Below are positions 35,758 through 47,600 of a DNA stretch of 64,000 nt, piece after piece (position 1 is the stretch's first letter; each line of letters opens with the position of its first letter). The stretch is from Lineus longissimus (lineage: Eukaryota > Nemertea > Pilidiophora > Heteronemertea > Lineidae), in NCBI RefSeq assembly GCF_910592395.1, contig NC_088325.1, positions 1,364,001 through 1,428,000 on the forward strand, written 5' to 3'. A program made the position numbers and the translations under genes. A model generated the notes under the pieces. It ran no database searches. It was given only the letters and a program-made list of their open reading frames with translations, and had not been told where the DNA came from.

Positions 35758-37223
35758 TTACAGTTCTTGGTTGTCAAGAACATCATAAAACTCCATGCCA
35801 TCGACGTTTTCATCCTCTCCTATTGGCTGTTGTCCACCTTCAATCTGTTGCGGTCGAAGCGCTTTCTCGAAGCCATTGTGAATAACCTGCTCACTGACCC
35901 TATTCCATGCCAACGAAATTATCTGTACGATCTGGCGCAAAGTAATTTTCTCACACTGCCCATCGTCGTTGGTATTCGCAACTTTCCACGTCTTCCATTC
36001 CTGTCGTTCGTGGCATTTGAAGCTTTTCATAACTGTGACGTCTAGATGCTGGGCTAGGCTTGTACAGCAGGACGGTACGTAATCTAAGATGCCTCCTGTT
36101 TCTATCAGTCGGTTACAGAAAGGCTCTGTCCCATGGACTCGAAACATGTCCAGAATCAAGAGGAACTGTTTACAGTGTTGTTCATCAAGGTATGGGTCCA
36201 GAACGTTATCGGTCCAATTGTGTATGGTTTCCTCCCTAACCCATCCTGTGGGTGATGAAGAGACGCAAACGTTGTCAGGCAGGTCGTTGTCCTCTAAAGC
36301 ATCCAACTGACGGACGAATCCCCGCCTAGGAAAGGTGATATGGGCTTTGGCTTTCCCGCCGTTCGCGAAGATGCATAATGTTACGGTGCAGCCCAGCTTC
36401 GTGTTCGATCGTGATGTCCTTACGTCTACGACTTGGGTGCCCGTTCTCGCGCACGTATACATTGGTCGCATATCGAAGAGAAAGAAAGTCTGATCAGCGT
36501 TTATGACAAATCGCATCTCCAGCCCAAATCGGTCAATGGAATCGGTAACGTTATTCGAAAGCGTTCACAACGGTCCGCGGCATCAACCGGTAACTGGGTA
36601 GTGTTTTTATTCACCTTTCTGTACGCAATGCTATTCCTCTTTTTGAACCCATCGGCCCATCCGCAAGATGCTCGGAATTCATGCCTGATTGGCTTGGTGT
36701 TCGCAATGTCCTCCCTATCCGCCTCGTCTAGTTCTTGCCACCACGCTTGGAACAGTTCCAGTCCCTTTTGCCTGAGGTCTTTCACGGAGACAGGAATTCT
36801 TCTACCACGGACACCGTCGTACCATTCAAACAGTTCATTCTCCACTACCATCCACGTGCCCACGTTCTTTGCTTTGCACTTCCGGGAGCTCGGTTTGTGG
36901 CCGTTTTCAAGCTTCTGTTCCATATCGAATCGGTTCCAATAGCGTATTGTCCCATACGGAATGTTGTAGTTAGCTGCAAACTGTTTCATGGTGCGAACAG
37001 TTCCAGCCACAAGTGCAGCCTCGAAGTCGTCTAGGTACTTCAGTTTCTCTTGAACGGAGTAACTCCGGCATCTTTTCGGCAACGCGTCCATACCGTCGGC
37101 TTGGTGGGCGTGCAAACGGATGAAATGTATTGGAAGGGAGGTCATTTTATATTCTCTCGACCGACTAAACTTGCGTGCAATTGCATAAGGACAATGTTTT
37201 AAAAAGAATTTCCATTGAAACAC
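35758..37223 (-). pseudogene. DDE transposase, unit C, frameshifted in the middle
   Basis: One T is missing near 36554 (GTTATTCGAAAG where A has GTTATTTCGAAAG). This breaks the frame at about residue 225, before the first catalytic Asp. Both halves remain open (37223-36501 and 36516-35758). It shares the unusual QHLD of unit A. Confidence 0.85.
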
Positions 37224-37717
37224 AACACAATGACCCTATCCTAGGCCCTTGACTTGGCCACAGTCGGTTGCGTTCTGGAAAAGTACCCTTTGACCCCAGC
37301 GGCCTTAGCTTACCGTGAACTTCATACTTGTCAGTCATGAAAGGATCAATTTCTGCCACCCAGTCACAAAAAATTAATTCGACCATTGACCTTGACCTCG
37401 TCCGGGAAACCGAGGTTAACCAAAATGGTTAAAAGTCTGAACATCGTCATATCAAAAGAGCACGCCATCCGAAATCACTGTCGTCCAAGGAAATTGAAAT
37501 GCAGTTTACCCAGTAGTGCAGTTATTAGGCTATGCATACGAATTTGCTAAAACTTGGTTTTTATAGTATATACATGTATATTATATATCAATCACCCTGC
37601 AAACTATCTTTTATTTCGAAAATCACTATCAGCTTTATTCTGAAAAGTATACAGTGTGACTAAAAAATCACGCGGCATCTTCATTATACGATCGCCCATC
37701 ACTCTGAGAGTCAATGG

Positions 37718-40700
37718 TTAGCCCGTCGATCTCGGCCTCACGCACATCTCAAATGGGGCTGGCACGTTCGTCACACCGAACACCCCTTCAAGACTTGGAG
37801 GTGCAGCGCCCTCTGGTTTCGTAAACGTAAACCTCTGAAGAAGCGCCACCAAGACGAGAAATATCTCCATTTTCGAAAGTCCTTCGCCTGGGCATTGACG
37901 CCGACCTAAAAGAAATCAGATAATTATAAACACAATGAAACGATTCGTCCACGGCGGTGACCGTTGTTGGCCCCAAACTATGTTGGTCTCGTGTAGAAGG
38001 CAGGTACCCCCAACCGAGGCGCCTGGTGCCTTGTTTGGAAACTAATCTAACTGGGTTTCAACGTCGGGATCAACTTAGACCCCTACAGGTGGCGCCGGCC
38101 TTAACAAAATGCAGATTCTAACACTACTATTATAAACACTACGAAATAATTCGGCATTGATTCCGACCTGAAAGAAATCAGATGATCATGAATACCAAAA
38201 AAAACATCGGCGACGTCCAGGAAATAACTCAGCATTGGCGCTGACCTGAAAGAAACCATCGCCCGGTGTAGAAGTTTGAAATGTCCTATGAAATAATGTC
38301 CGGGATCAAATGATTCTTTTAAGCGCTCCAATCTCTAAGCAACATGTTTTGACGGCCACGGCCTCTATAGAGCCATATACGTCAGAATAAAATAGGAACG
38401 GACACTTTTTCGAGGGGGAAATTTCTTCTTCTACACCGGCTTAAAAGAACGCAAATAAACAACTTTTCATTCAGGCATTGGATGATAATTCGGCCAGCAC
38501 AAACAAGTGCCAGACACCGGTGGTGTACAGTATGTTATTTGCCAGCTATTGCGAATAATCCCACGCCAACAAGATTCGAATTCGTGGCATGGAGTCTGTC
38601 ACTGTACACTTAGCCGTACGCCTTCCATGTTCAGTTTTTGAGAGAATATAGTAGCTTTTTTGGGATTGTTCATGTACTGTCGCATTTTCATTTGTGCTTA
38701 CCGATAGCAAAAGGTATGAGTTCGGGTTTGCGAACAACTCCACCTTTGTCATCCAGGAAGTTGCTGGGATCGAAAGCATCAGGGTTCTTCCAAATCTTAG
38801 GGTCCCTGTGTACGGCCCAGATATTTGGCATCATTATGGTGCCTTTGAGGATTGTGAAATTCTGGAACGATACATCTCGGAATTGGATCTTCCGCTGTAT
38901 TTCAGGATGAGTGACCATGAGTAGTATCGCCCATTCTAGAGTGGTGGCGGTAGTGTCGCTTCCGGCCCCGAAGAGTTCGAAGATAACATTCTTCAGTTGC
39001 TCATCTGGAGAAAGAAAAAACGTAGCAACTTTTCAATGCCAATGTGCAAGAGTATTTCTTTTACCGATGGGAAATATTTTGATGATCGACGCTTCCAATA
39101 GGGGCAGAGAAGATCGGTATTGCCGACCATTTCGAACATAGTGGCAAGAGTAGCAACTACCAATCGCTTTGTCAGCTAGTGATGCTGTAGCCAGTTTCAC
39201 GACAGGACTAAAGACCCTGCTCTATAAAGAGTAGGTTCCTTTTTGTATTAGCACCTGTGAGCAGGACATTTGGAACGGGCGCTACTAAAGACACTACTTA
39301 CTGATTAATTTACTTACTTGAGTTTATGGTAAACACCGGAAGCTGTGGACCTGCCTCGTCTCTCCCCCTGAACCACAAGTCATTTATTTTTCCGATGTTC
39401 GCGCGCGACAACCACAATGAAATTTGGCAGGATGCCAACCAATCATAAGGTCGCTTTCATATGCAGTGTGGTGTGAACACGCCTAGCAACATGTCGCCAC
39501 TTGAACACATTCTCACCTAATTTATTCATTGGTTCATTTTCTTTTTTTTACGATACTGACCTGTAAATGTGTTGTTTGGATCCTTCTTGTCCTGCTTTTC
39601 TTTCTCAGCAATGTAGGCATCGAGGAAATCAGCAATATTATCAGGATCAAAGCGCTTCTTGTGCTCGTTGATGTGTTTCACCGCAAAGCCCTGCATGGCC
39701 CGAACGTTCTTCTTGATCGTGGCATAGTCGAAGAGGTCTCCCGGTATGTGGCGCAATGACGGAAATATACTCAGCAAGGATTCGCTCGGCATCAGAGTGA
39801 GGTTTTCTTTGAATCGCGTGACGAAATATAGAACTTCCGGATCCTCATAGTCATACCTCTGGCCAGCCAAAATCGCCAAGATTATGTTCGCAGTCGCCAT
39901 GCTTAGTAATGGACCGATCTCGAAACTCCTGCCTCCCTTCTTCCCAATTTCGTCGATGAGTTGATGGATTTCCTCTTCGATTTTCTCTTCGGCGGCCATC
40001 TTGCCCATGCCCATATCTCGTAGCACCGAGAGCGAGAGCCGGCGATGTTCTTTCCATAGTTGGCCATCAGCGCTGCCAATACCTGGAGTGTGTAAAAGAC
40101 GACTCAAAAAACATAGCTCAAGTATTAAGAGGGAGTAGAGTGTGAACCTGGGCGATCGCAGCGCCACCTTACGTGAACGTTATCTGTGCGTCATTTCTGC
40201 CTGTGGCACGGGTTACATCAGCCTTGTTCCCGTCATCAGCACCGAATTCTCATGGGAATAATGGCTACGCCATCCTGAGGAAATCAGGGGTTAATGTCCG
40301 GCGCTGCATTTGTGCAAATTATACTAATGCTCCCGAAAATGAGTAATTATAGTGCCTACTTATATGGACTGGGGCCCGATTGGTGTATAGGAGTTCTGCA
40401 TTGACTTGGGCATTTTAACTCTACCTTTTTTGTTGAGATACAGGAAGAAGACGATGTTGGGTCTGTCCAACATAACATAACATAACATAAGTTGTTGTCC
40501 CAGACTGATCGTAATGAGGTCAGAGTTGAATTCCTTGGACATCTGCATCGCCTCCATTCGGAGGTGTTTACCTGCGAAGTAGATTCGAAGTAGCCCATTA
40601 TAAGCCCCCCTTTAGGAGGGGCTCTTAAGATACACGTGTGTGCGGGAGTAGATAATGTAAATGAATGATGAGAAATAAAGAGAGATTGTATATCCTACAA

Positions 40701-42222
40701 ACAATTTTTTTTGGTATTTTTCTGAATTAACTCCGTTGAGTTTACCGATTTCTCCGCGATCTTCCGGTGGTGGTTGCTATCCCATTGGTTGAAATTAATT
40801 TAAATCTTCATGGGAATTCGCTACATCATATGCCTAAGAAATTGGCCAATTATATTAATATTTTTATCAGAGAAATATCCGTCCTAAATAATGACAGAAA
40901 AGGGTGGTTTATTTCAATTTTGTGTCGACATGATCGAGGTCACGTGACATAAAAACAAAACAATCGCACACACCCGTCCAAAAAAGGCACTTTAAGAAAA
41001 ACAAATACGTTTTTCCAGCTTAAAACCACACTGACGACTAAGTTATATTGGTCTACTGCCCAAATCTGAAGTATCAAATTGAATCACAAACTAGAACTAG
41101 CTCTATTTAGCTATAGTTGCGTGAAAAATTCGGGTGAGCGACGTACATTCTGTACCCTAGCGGCCAATAATTAAACTACTTTCAGCCGTCTGCTCCGGTC
41201 TCGTTAGGGAGTTTTTCCCAAATGTACGCGATGATGACGTGCCCCATTAACAGGACGTAACATCTATTTTAAAATGCCTTTCGAAAGTGAATGCATGAGG
41301 ACAACCCATTTGTGTCGTATATCACTGGAAACGCCCGATTCCCGTGAATAAGGTCAATCACAATGTATTACATTACCAAAACAAAAATGTGTCGGAAGGA
41401 ACTATATGGATGCAGGTCCCATCGCACCCCCCCCCCCCCAGCAGTATGACACAGAAGGGCTAGTTGACTGTTCACCGGGGGGGTTTGGGGGGAGCTTCCC
41501 CCCAACGCACTGGTAAAAACCTATGTCGACGGAGGGGGGTTTGGGGGGTGTCCCCCCATTGTAACAGCTGTAGTTGTTAGAGCTTGCACTTAACATATGC
41601 TCGTAGGGGGGTTCGGGGGAGCTCCCCCGACCTAAAGGGGGGCTCACTAAGTTCTTGACTTTACATATTATAGCCTCGATCCGCTACGCTGTACCTAGCC
41701 TATGTGCTACCTCGAAAAAAACCAGGAATTCCAACCCAAAGGCATTTAAGTTTAAGCCATGATGAAAAACAGGTTTGACGTCACAGTTGGACGTCACAAG
41801 GCTGGCCAACCAATCAGGCCATTGTTTCGTCAACAAATGAGTTTCACAATAGGAACATCGCACTTCGTCCCTTTTGGGGGCGAAGTATTGGTCTAGATCG
41901 AGAGGAGCATTCAAACTACATGTATAATGAGCCAGTGTAGAAGTTGAATATACATGTATCCCCCTGAAAAAGTTCCGTGTACAATCTATCCTCAAACATT
42001 TCGAATTTCTACACCTTGGTTTAGCATTTGTTTAAAGTGACACGTTTCTAGCCCATCTAGGAGGTCTGGGTTATTGAGTGACTTACCCAAGAAAGGCAGA
42101 CTTCCGAGAATCGGTACACTCCAGGGTCCCGGGGGAAGGTTGGCGTAGAGCTTCCTCCTTCTGAGGTAGAGATACCCGAGAAGAATCAGCGAAAGGACGA
42201 CGAGAAAAGAGGCGGTGTCCAT
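37718..42222 (-). pseudogene. Cytochrome P450 gene D, two in-frame deletions, lacks ExxR
   Basis: Exons are 42222-42087, 40571-40425 (147 nt), 40082-39561, 39004-38702 (303 nt) and 37905-37718. In exon 2, 60 nt are replaced by 21 nt of ACATA repeats, so [19 protein letters not shown] becomes MLCYVML. In exon 4, 141 nt are gone (QRKIQ runs straight into FRDVSF). This removes 47 codons with the K-helix EIQR that every active P450 needs. Both changes keep the frame, giving a possible 431-aa product with an intact heme loop. Intron 1 contains a 1.07-kb insertion. A catalytic P450 is very unlikely; a structural or regulatory product cannot be ruled out. There is no exon 1'. Confidence 0.85.
40603..41668. 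mobile_element. 1066-bp insertion in intron 1 of P450 gene D
   Basis: The other units read CCATTATATAGCC here. In D the sequence is split with a duplicated TA on both sides. The left end begins AGCCCCCCTTTAGG, and the inverse CCTAAAGGGGGGCT lies at 41631-41644, 24 bp inside the right end. The right part has three G-rich hairpins of the type GGGGTTTGGGGGGAGCTTCC. There is no transposase frame. It is probably a non-autonomous DNA element. Confidence 0.7.
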
Positions 42223-42729
42223 GTCTGCTGCCAAACACTCAAAATCAACAGACAGGTTTATACACCGATGGCCTATTTATTAAAAGCGGCCTCAATTACT
42301 ACCCGGGCCGGTATCATATGGAGATAACCTTGAATCGGTTCTAGGACAGTAAGTCTAGTTTTCGCGCCACAATGACCGACCAATCGCTCGCTGTTGCACG
42401 CCTGGTCACTTTCTAGCGGTCAATGTCACCTGTTAGTCAGATCGATTTCGTGGGGTATTTAAAAGCCTGCCTACTTGGTTTTCATTGAAGAGGTATACAG
42501 GGTGTTCTGTAAAACACTGAACCAGTTGATCGGGACGTAGTTGAGGGGAATGGCGATAGCAAGTGCCTCAGTGACAAAGTATGGATTTCTGAAGAAAGTT
42601 TGCCAAAATGATGCTCCATCATTTCAAACGTAAACGTATTTTGGATGTGTTCCCTAATAACATCTTTAATTCTCAAAGGAAACAGTCCAAATTCATTGGT
42701 GAAGTCCTCAGAATTGGGAGACTGAACTG

Positions 42730-44195
42730 TTACAGTTCTTGGTAGTCAAGAACATCATAAAACTCCATGCCATCGACGTTTTCATCCTCTCCTATTGGCT
42801 GTTGTCCACCTTCAATCTGTTGCGGTCGCAGCGCTTTCTCGAAGCCATTGTGAATAACCTGCTCACTGACCCTATTCCATGCCAACGAAATTATCTGTAC
42901 GATCTGGCGCAAAGTAATTTTCTCACACTGCCCATCGTCGTTGGTATTCGCAACTTTCCACGTCTTCCATTCCTGTCGTGCGTGGCATTTGAAGCTTTTC
43001 ATAACTGTGACGTCTAGAGGCTGGGCTAGGCTTGTACAGCAGGACGGTACGTAATCTAAGATGCCTCCTGTTTCTATCAGTCGGTTACAGAAAGGCTCTG
43101 TCCTATGGACTCGAAACATGTCCAGAATCAAAAGGAACTGTTCACAGTGTTGTTCATCAAGGTATGGGTCCGGAACGTTATCGGTCCAATTGTGTATGGT
43201 TTCCTCCCTAACCCATCCTGTGGGTGATGAAGAGACGCAAACGTTGTCAGGCAGGTCGTTGTCCTCTAAAGCATCCAACTGACGGACGAATCCCCACCTA
43301 GGAAAGGTGATATGGGCTTTGGCTTTCCCGCCGTTCGCGAAGATGCATAATGTTACGGTGCAGCCCAGCTTCGTGTTCGATCGTGATGTCCTTACGTCTA
43401 CGACTTGGGTGCCCGTTCTCGCGCACGTATACATTGGTCGCATATCGAAGAGAAAGAAAGTCTGATCAGCGTTTATGACAAATCGCATCTCCAGCCCAAA
43501 TCGGTCAATGGAATCGGTAACGTTATTTCGAAAGCGTTCACAACGGTCAGCGGCATCAACCGGTAACTGGGTAGTGTTTTTATTCACCTTTCTGTACGAA
43601 ATGCAATTCCTCTTTTTGAACCCATCGGCCCATCCGCAAGATGCTCGGAATTCATGCCCGATTGGCTTGGTGTTTGTAATGTCCTCCCTATCCGCCTCGT
43701 CTAGTTCTTGCCACCACGCTTGGAACAGTTCCAGTCCCTTTTGCCTGAGGTCTTTCACGGAGACAGGAATTCTTCTACCACGGACACCGTCGTACCATTC
43801 AAACAGTTCATTCTCCACTACCATCCACGTGCCCACGTTCTTTGCTTTGCACTTCCGGGAGCTCGGTTTGTGGCCGTTTTCAAGCTTCTGTTCCATATCG
43901 AATCGGTTCCAATAGCGTATAGTCCCATACGGAATGTTGTAGTTAGCTGCAAACTGTTTCATGGTGCGAACATTCCAGCCACAAGTGCAGCCTCGAAGTC
44001 GTCTAGGTACTTCAGTTTCTCTTGAACGGAGTAACTCCGGCATCTTTTCGGCAACGCGTCCATACCGTCGGCTTGGTGGGCGTGCAAACGGATGAAATGT
44101 ATTGGAAGGGAGGTCATTTTATACTCTCTCGACCGACTAAACTTGCGTGCAATTGCATAAGGACAATGTTTTAAAAAGAATTTCCATTGAAACAC
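42730..44195 (-). pseudogene. DDE transposase, unit D, frameshifted near the N-terminus
   Basis: One G is missing near 43969 (GCGAACATTCCAGCC where the others have GCGAACAGTTCCAGCC). The first 78 codons (44195-43959) and the remaining 437-codon frame are therefore out of step. The catalytic part is open and has QPLD. It carries more substitutions than the B and C copies. Confidence 0.85.
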
Positions 44196-44693
44196 AACAC
44201 AATGACCCTATCCTAGGCCCTTGACTTGGCCACAGTCGGTTGCGTTCTGGAAAAGTACCCTTTGACCCCAGCGGCCTTAGCTTACCGTGAACTTTATACT
44301 TGTTAGTCATGAAAGGATCGATTTCTGCCACCCAGTCACAAAAAATTAATTCGACCATTGACCTTGACCTCGTCCGGGAAACCGAGGTTAACCAAAATGG
44401 TTAAAAGTCTGAACATCGTCATATCAAAAGAGCACGCCATCCGAAATCACTGTGGTGCAAGGAAATTGAAATGCAGTTATTTAGAACGCAGTAGTGCAGT
44501 TATTAGGCTATGCATACGAATTTGCTAAAACTTGGTTTTTATAGTATATACATGTATATTATATATCAATCACCCTGCAAACTATCTTATCCTGAAAATC
44601 ACTATCAGCTTTATTCTGAAAAGTATACAGTGTGACTAAAAAATCACGCGGCATCTTCATTATACGATCGCCCATCACTCTGAGAGTCAATGG

Positions 44694-47600
44694 TTAGCCC
44701 GTCGATCTCGGCCTCACGTAAATCTCAAAAGGGGCTGGCGCGTTCGTCACACCGAACACCCCTTCAAGACTTGGAGTTGCAGCGCCCTCTGGTTTCGTAA
44801 ACGTAAACCTCTGAAGAAGCGCCACCAAGACGAGAAATATCTCCATTTTCGCAAGTCCTTCGCCTGGGCATTGACGCCGACCTAAAAGAAATCAGATAAT
44901 TATAAACACAATGAAACGATTCGTCCACGGCGGTGACCGTTGTTGGCCCCAAACTATGTTGGTCTCGTGTAGAAGGTACACAGGTACCCCAACCCCACCA
45001 TCCGAGGCGCCTGGTGCCTCGTTTGGAAACTAATCTAACTATGTTTCAACGTCAGGATCAACTTAGACCCCTACAGGTGGCGCCGGCCTTAACAAAATGC
45101 AGATTCTAACACTACTATTATAAACACTACGAAATAATTCGGCATTGATTCCGACCTGAAAGAAATCAGATGATCATGAATACCAAAAAAAACATCGGCG
45201 ACGTCCAGGAAATAACTCAGCATTGGCGCTGACCTAAAAGAAACCATCGCCCGGTGTAGAAGTTTGAAATGTCCTATGAAATAATGTCCGGGATCAAATG
45301 ATTCTTTTAAGCGCTCCAATCTCTAAGCAACATGTTTTGACGGCCACGGCCTCTATAGAGCCATATACGTCAGAATAAAATAGGAACGGACACTTTTTCG
45401 AGGGGGAAATTTCTTCTTCTACACCGGCTTAAAAGAACGCAAATAAACAACTTTTCATTCAGGCATTGGATGATAATTCGGCCAGCACAAACAAGTGCCA
45501 GACACCGGTGGTGTACAGTATGTTATTTGCCAGCTATTGCGAATAATCCCACGCCAACAAGATTCGAATTCGTGGCATGGAGTCTGTCACTGTACACTTA
45601 GCCGTACGCCTTCCATGTTCAGTTTTTGAGAGAATATAGTAGCTTTTTGGGGATTGTTCATGTACTGTCGCATTTTCATTTGTGCTTACCGATAGCAAAA
45701 GGTATGAGTTCGGGTTTGTGAAGAACTCCACCTTTGTCATCCAGGAAGTTGCTGGGATCGAAAGCATCAGGGTTCTTCCAAATCTTCGGGTCCCTGTGTA
45801 CGGCCCAGATATTTGGCATCATCATGGTGCCTTTGGGGATTGTGAAATTCTGGAATGATACATCTCGGAACAGGTTGCAGTGCGGAAGACCGAAGCCCGC
45901 AATTGTGGCGAAACGTTGTATTTCGAGCACAGCGGCTTCGGTGAAAGGAAGACTTCGGCGGTCCTTCATGGTCGGGAATCGTTCGTCTCCGATGGCATCG
46001 TCGATTTCTGATTGGATCTTCCGCTGTATTTCAGGATGAGTGACCATGAGTAGTATCGCCCATTCTAGAGTGGTGGCGGTAGTCTCGCTTCCGGCCCCGA
46101 AGAGGTCGCTAAAGACAGTCTTCAGCTGCTCATCTGGAGAAAGAAAAAACGTAGCAACTTTTCAATGCCAATGTGCAAGAGTATTTCTTTTACCGATGGG
46201 AAATATTTTGATGATCGACGCTTCCAATAGGGGTAGAGAAGATCGGTATTGCCGAACATTTCGAACATAGTGGCAAGAGAAGCAACTACCAATCGCTTTG
46301 TCAGCTCGCGATTCTGTGGCTAGTTTCACGACAGGACTAAAGACCCTGCTCTATAAAGAGTAGGTTACTTTTTGTAATAGCACCTGTGAACAGGACATTT
46401 GGAACGGGCGCTACTAAAGACACTACTAAGTCGAGTGACTTACCCAAGAAAGGACTTCCGAGAACGGGTACACTCCAGGGTCCCGGGGGAAGGTTGGCGT
46501 AGAGCTTCCTCCTTCTTAGGTAGAGATAACCGAGAAGAATCAGCGAAAGGATGACGAGAAAAGAGGCGGTGTCCATCTTTGCTTACGGTTATGGTAAACA
46601 CCGGAAGCCATGGACCAGCCTCGTCTCTCCCCCTGAACCACAAGTCATTTATTTTTCCGATGTTCGCGCGCGACAACCACAATGAAATTTGGCAGGATGC
46701 CAACCAATCATAAGGTCGCCTTCATATGCAGTGTGGTGTGAACACGCCTAGCAACATGTCGCCACTTGAACACATTCTCACCTAATTTATTCATTAGTTC
46801 ATTTTCTTTTTTTACGATACTGACCTGTAAATGTGTTGTTTGGATCCTTCTTGTCCTGCTTTTCTTTCTCAGCAATGTATGCATCGAGGAAATCAGCAAT
46901 ATTATCAGGATCAAAGCGCTTCTTGTGCTCGTTGATGTGTTTCACCGCAAAGCCCTGCGCGGACCGAATGTTCTTCTTGATCGTGGCATAGTTGAAGAGG
47001 TCTCCCGGTATGTGGCGCAATGACGGAAATATACTCAGCAAGGATTCGTTTGGCAACAGAGCGAGGTTTTCTTTGAATCGCGTGACGAAATATAGAAATT
47101 CCGGATCCTCATAGTCATACCTCTGGCCAACCAAAGTCGCCAAGATTATGTTCGCAGTCGCCATGGTTAGTAATGGACCGATCTCGAAACTCCTGCCTCC
47201 CTTCTTCCCAATTTCGTCAATGAGTTGATGGATTTCCTCTTCGATTTTTTCTTCGGCGGCCATCTTGCCCATGCCCATATCTCGTAGCACCGAGAGCGAG
47301 AGCCGGCGATGTTCTTTCCATAGTTGGCCATCAGCGCTGCCAATGCCTGGAGTGTGTAAAAGACGACTCAAAAAACATAGCTCAAGTATCAAGAGGGAGT
47401 AGGGTGTGAACCTGGGCGATCGCAGCGCCACCTCACGTGAACGTTATCTGTGCGTCATTTCTGCCTGTGGCATGGGTTACATCAGCCTTGTTCCCGTCAT
47501 CAGCACCGAATTCTCATGGGAATAATGGCTACGCCATCCTGAGGAAATCAGGGGTTAATGTCCGGAGCTGCATTTGTGCAAATTATACTAATGCTCCCGA

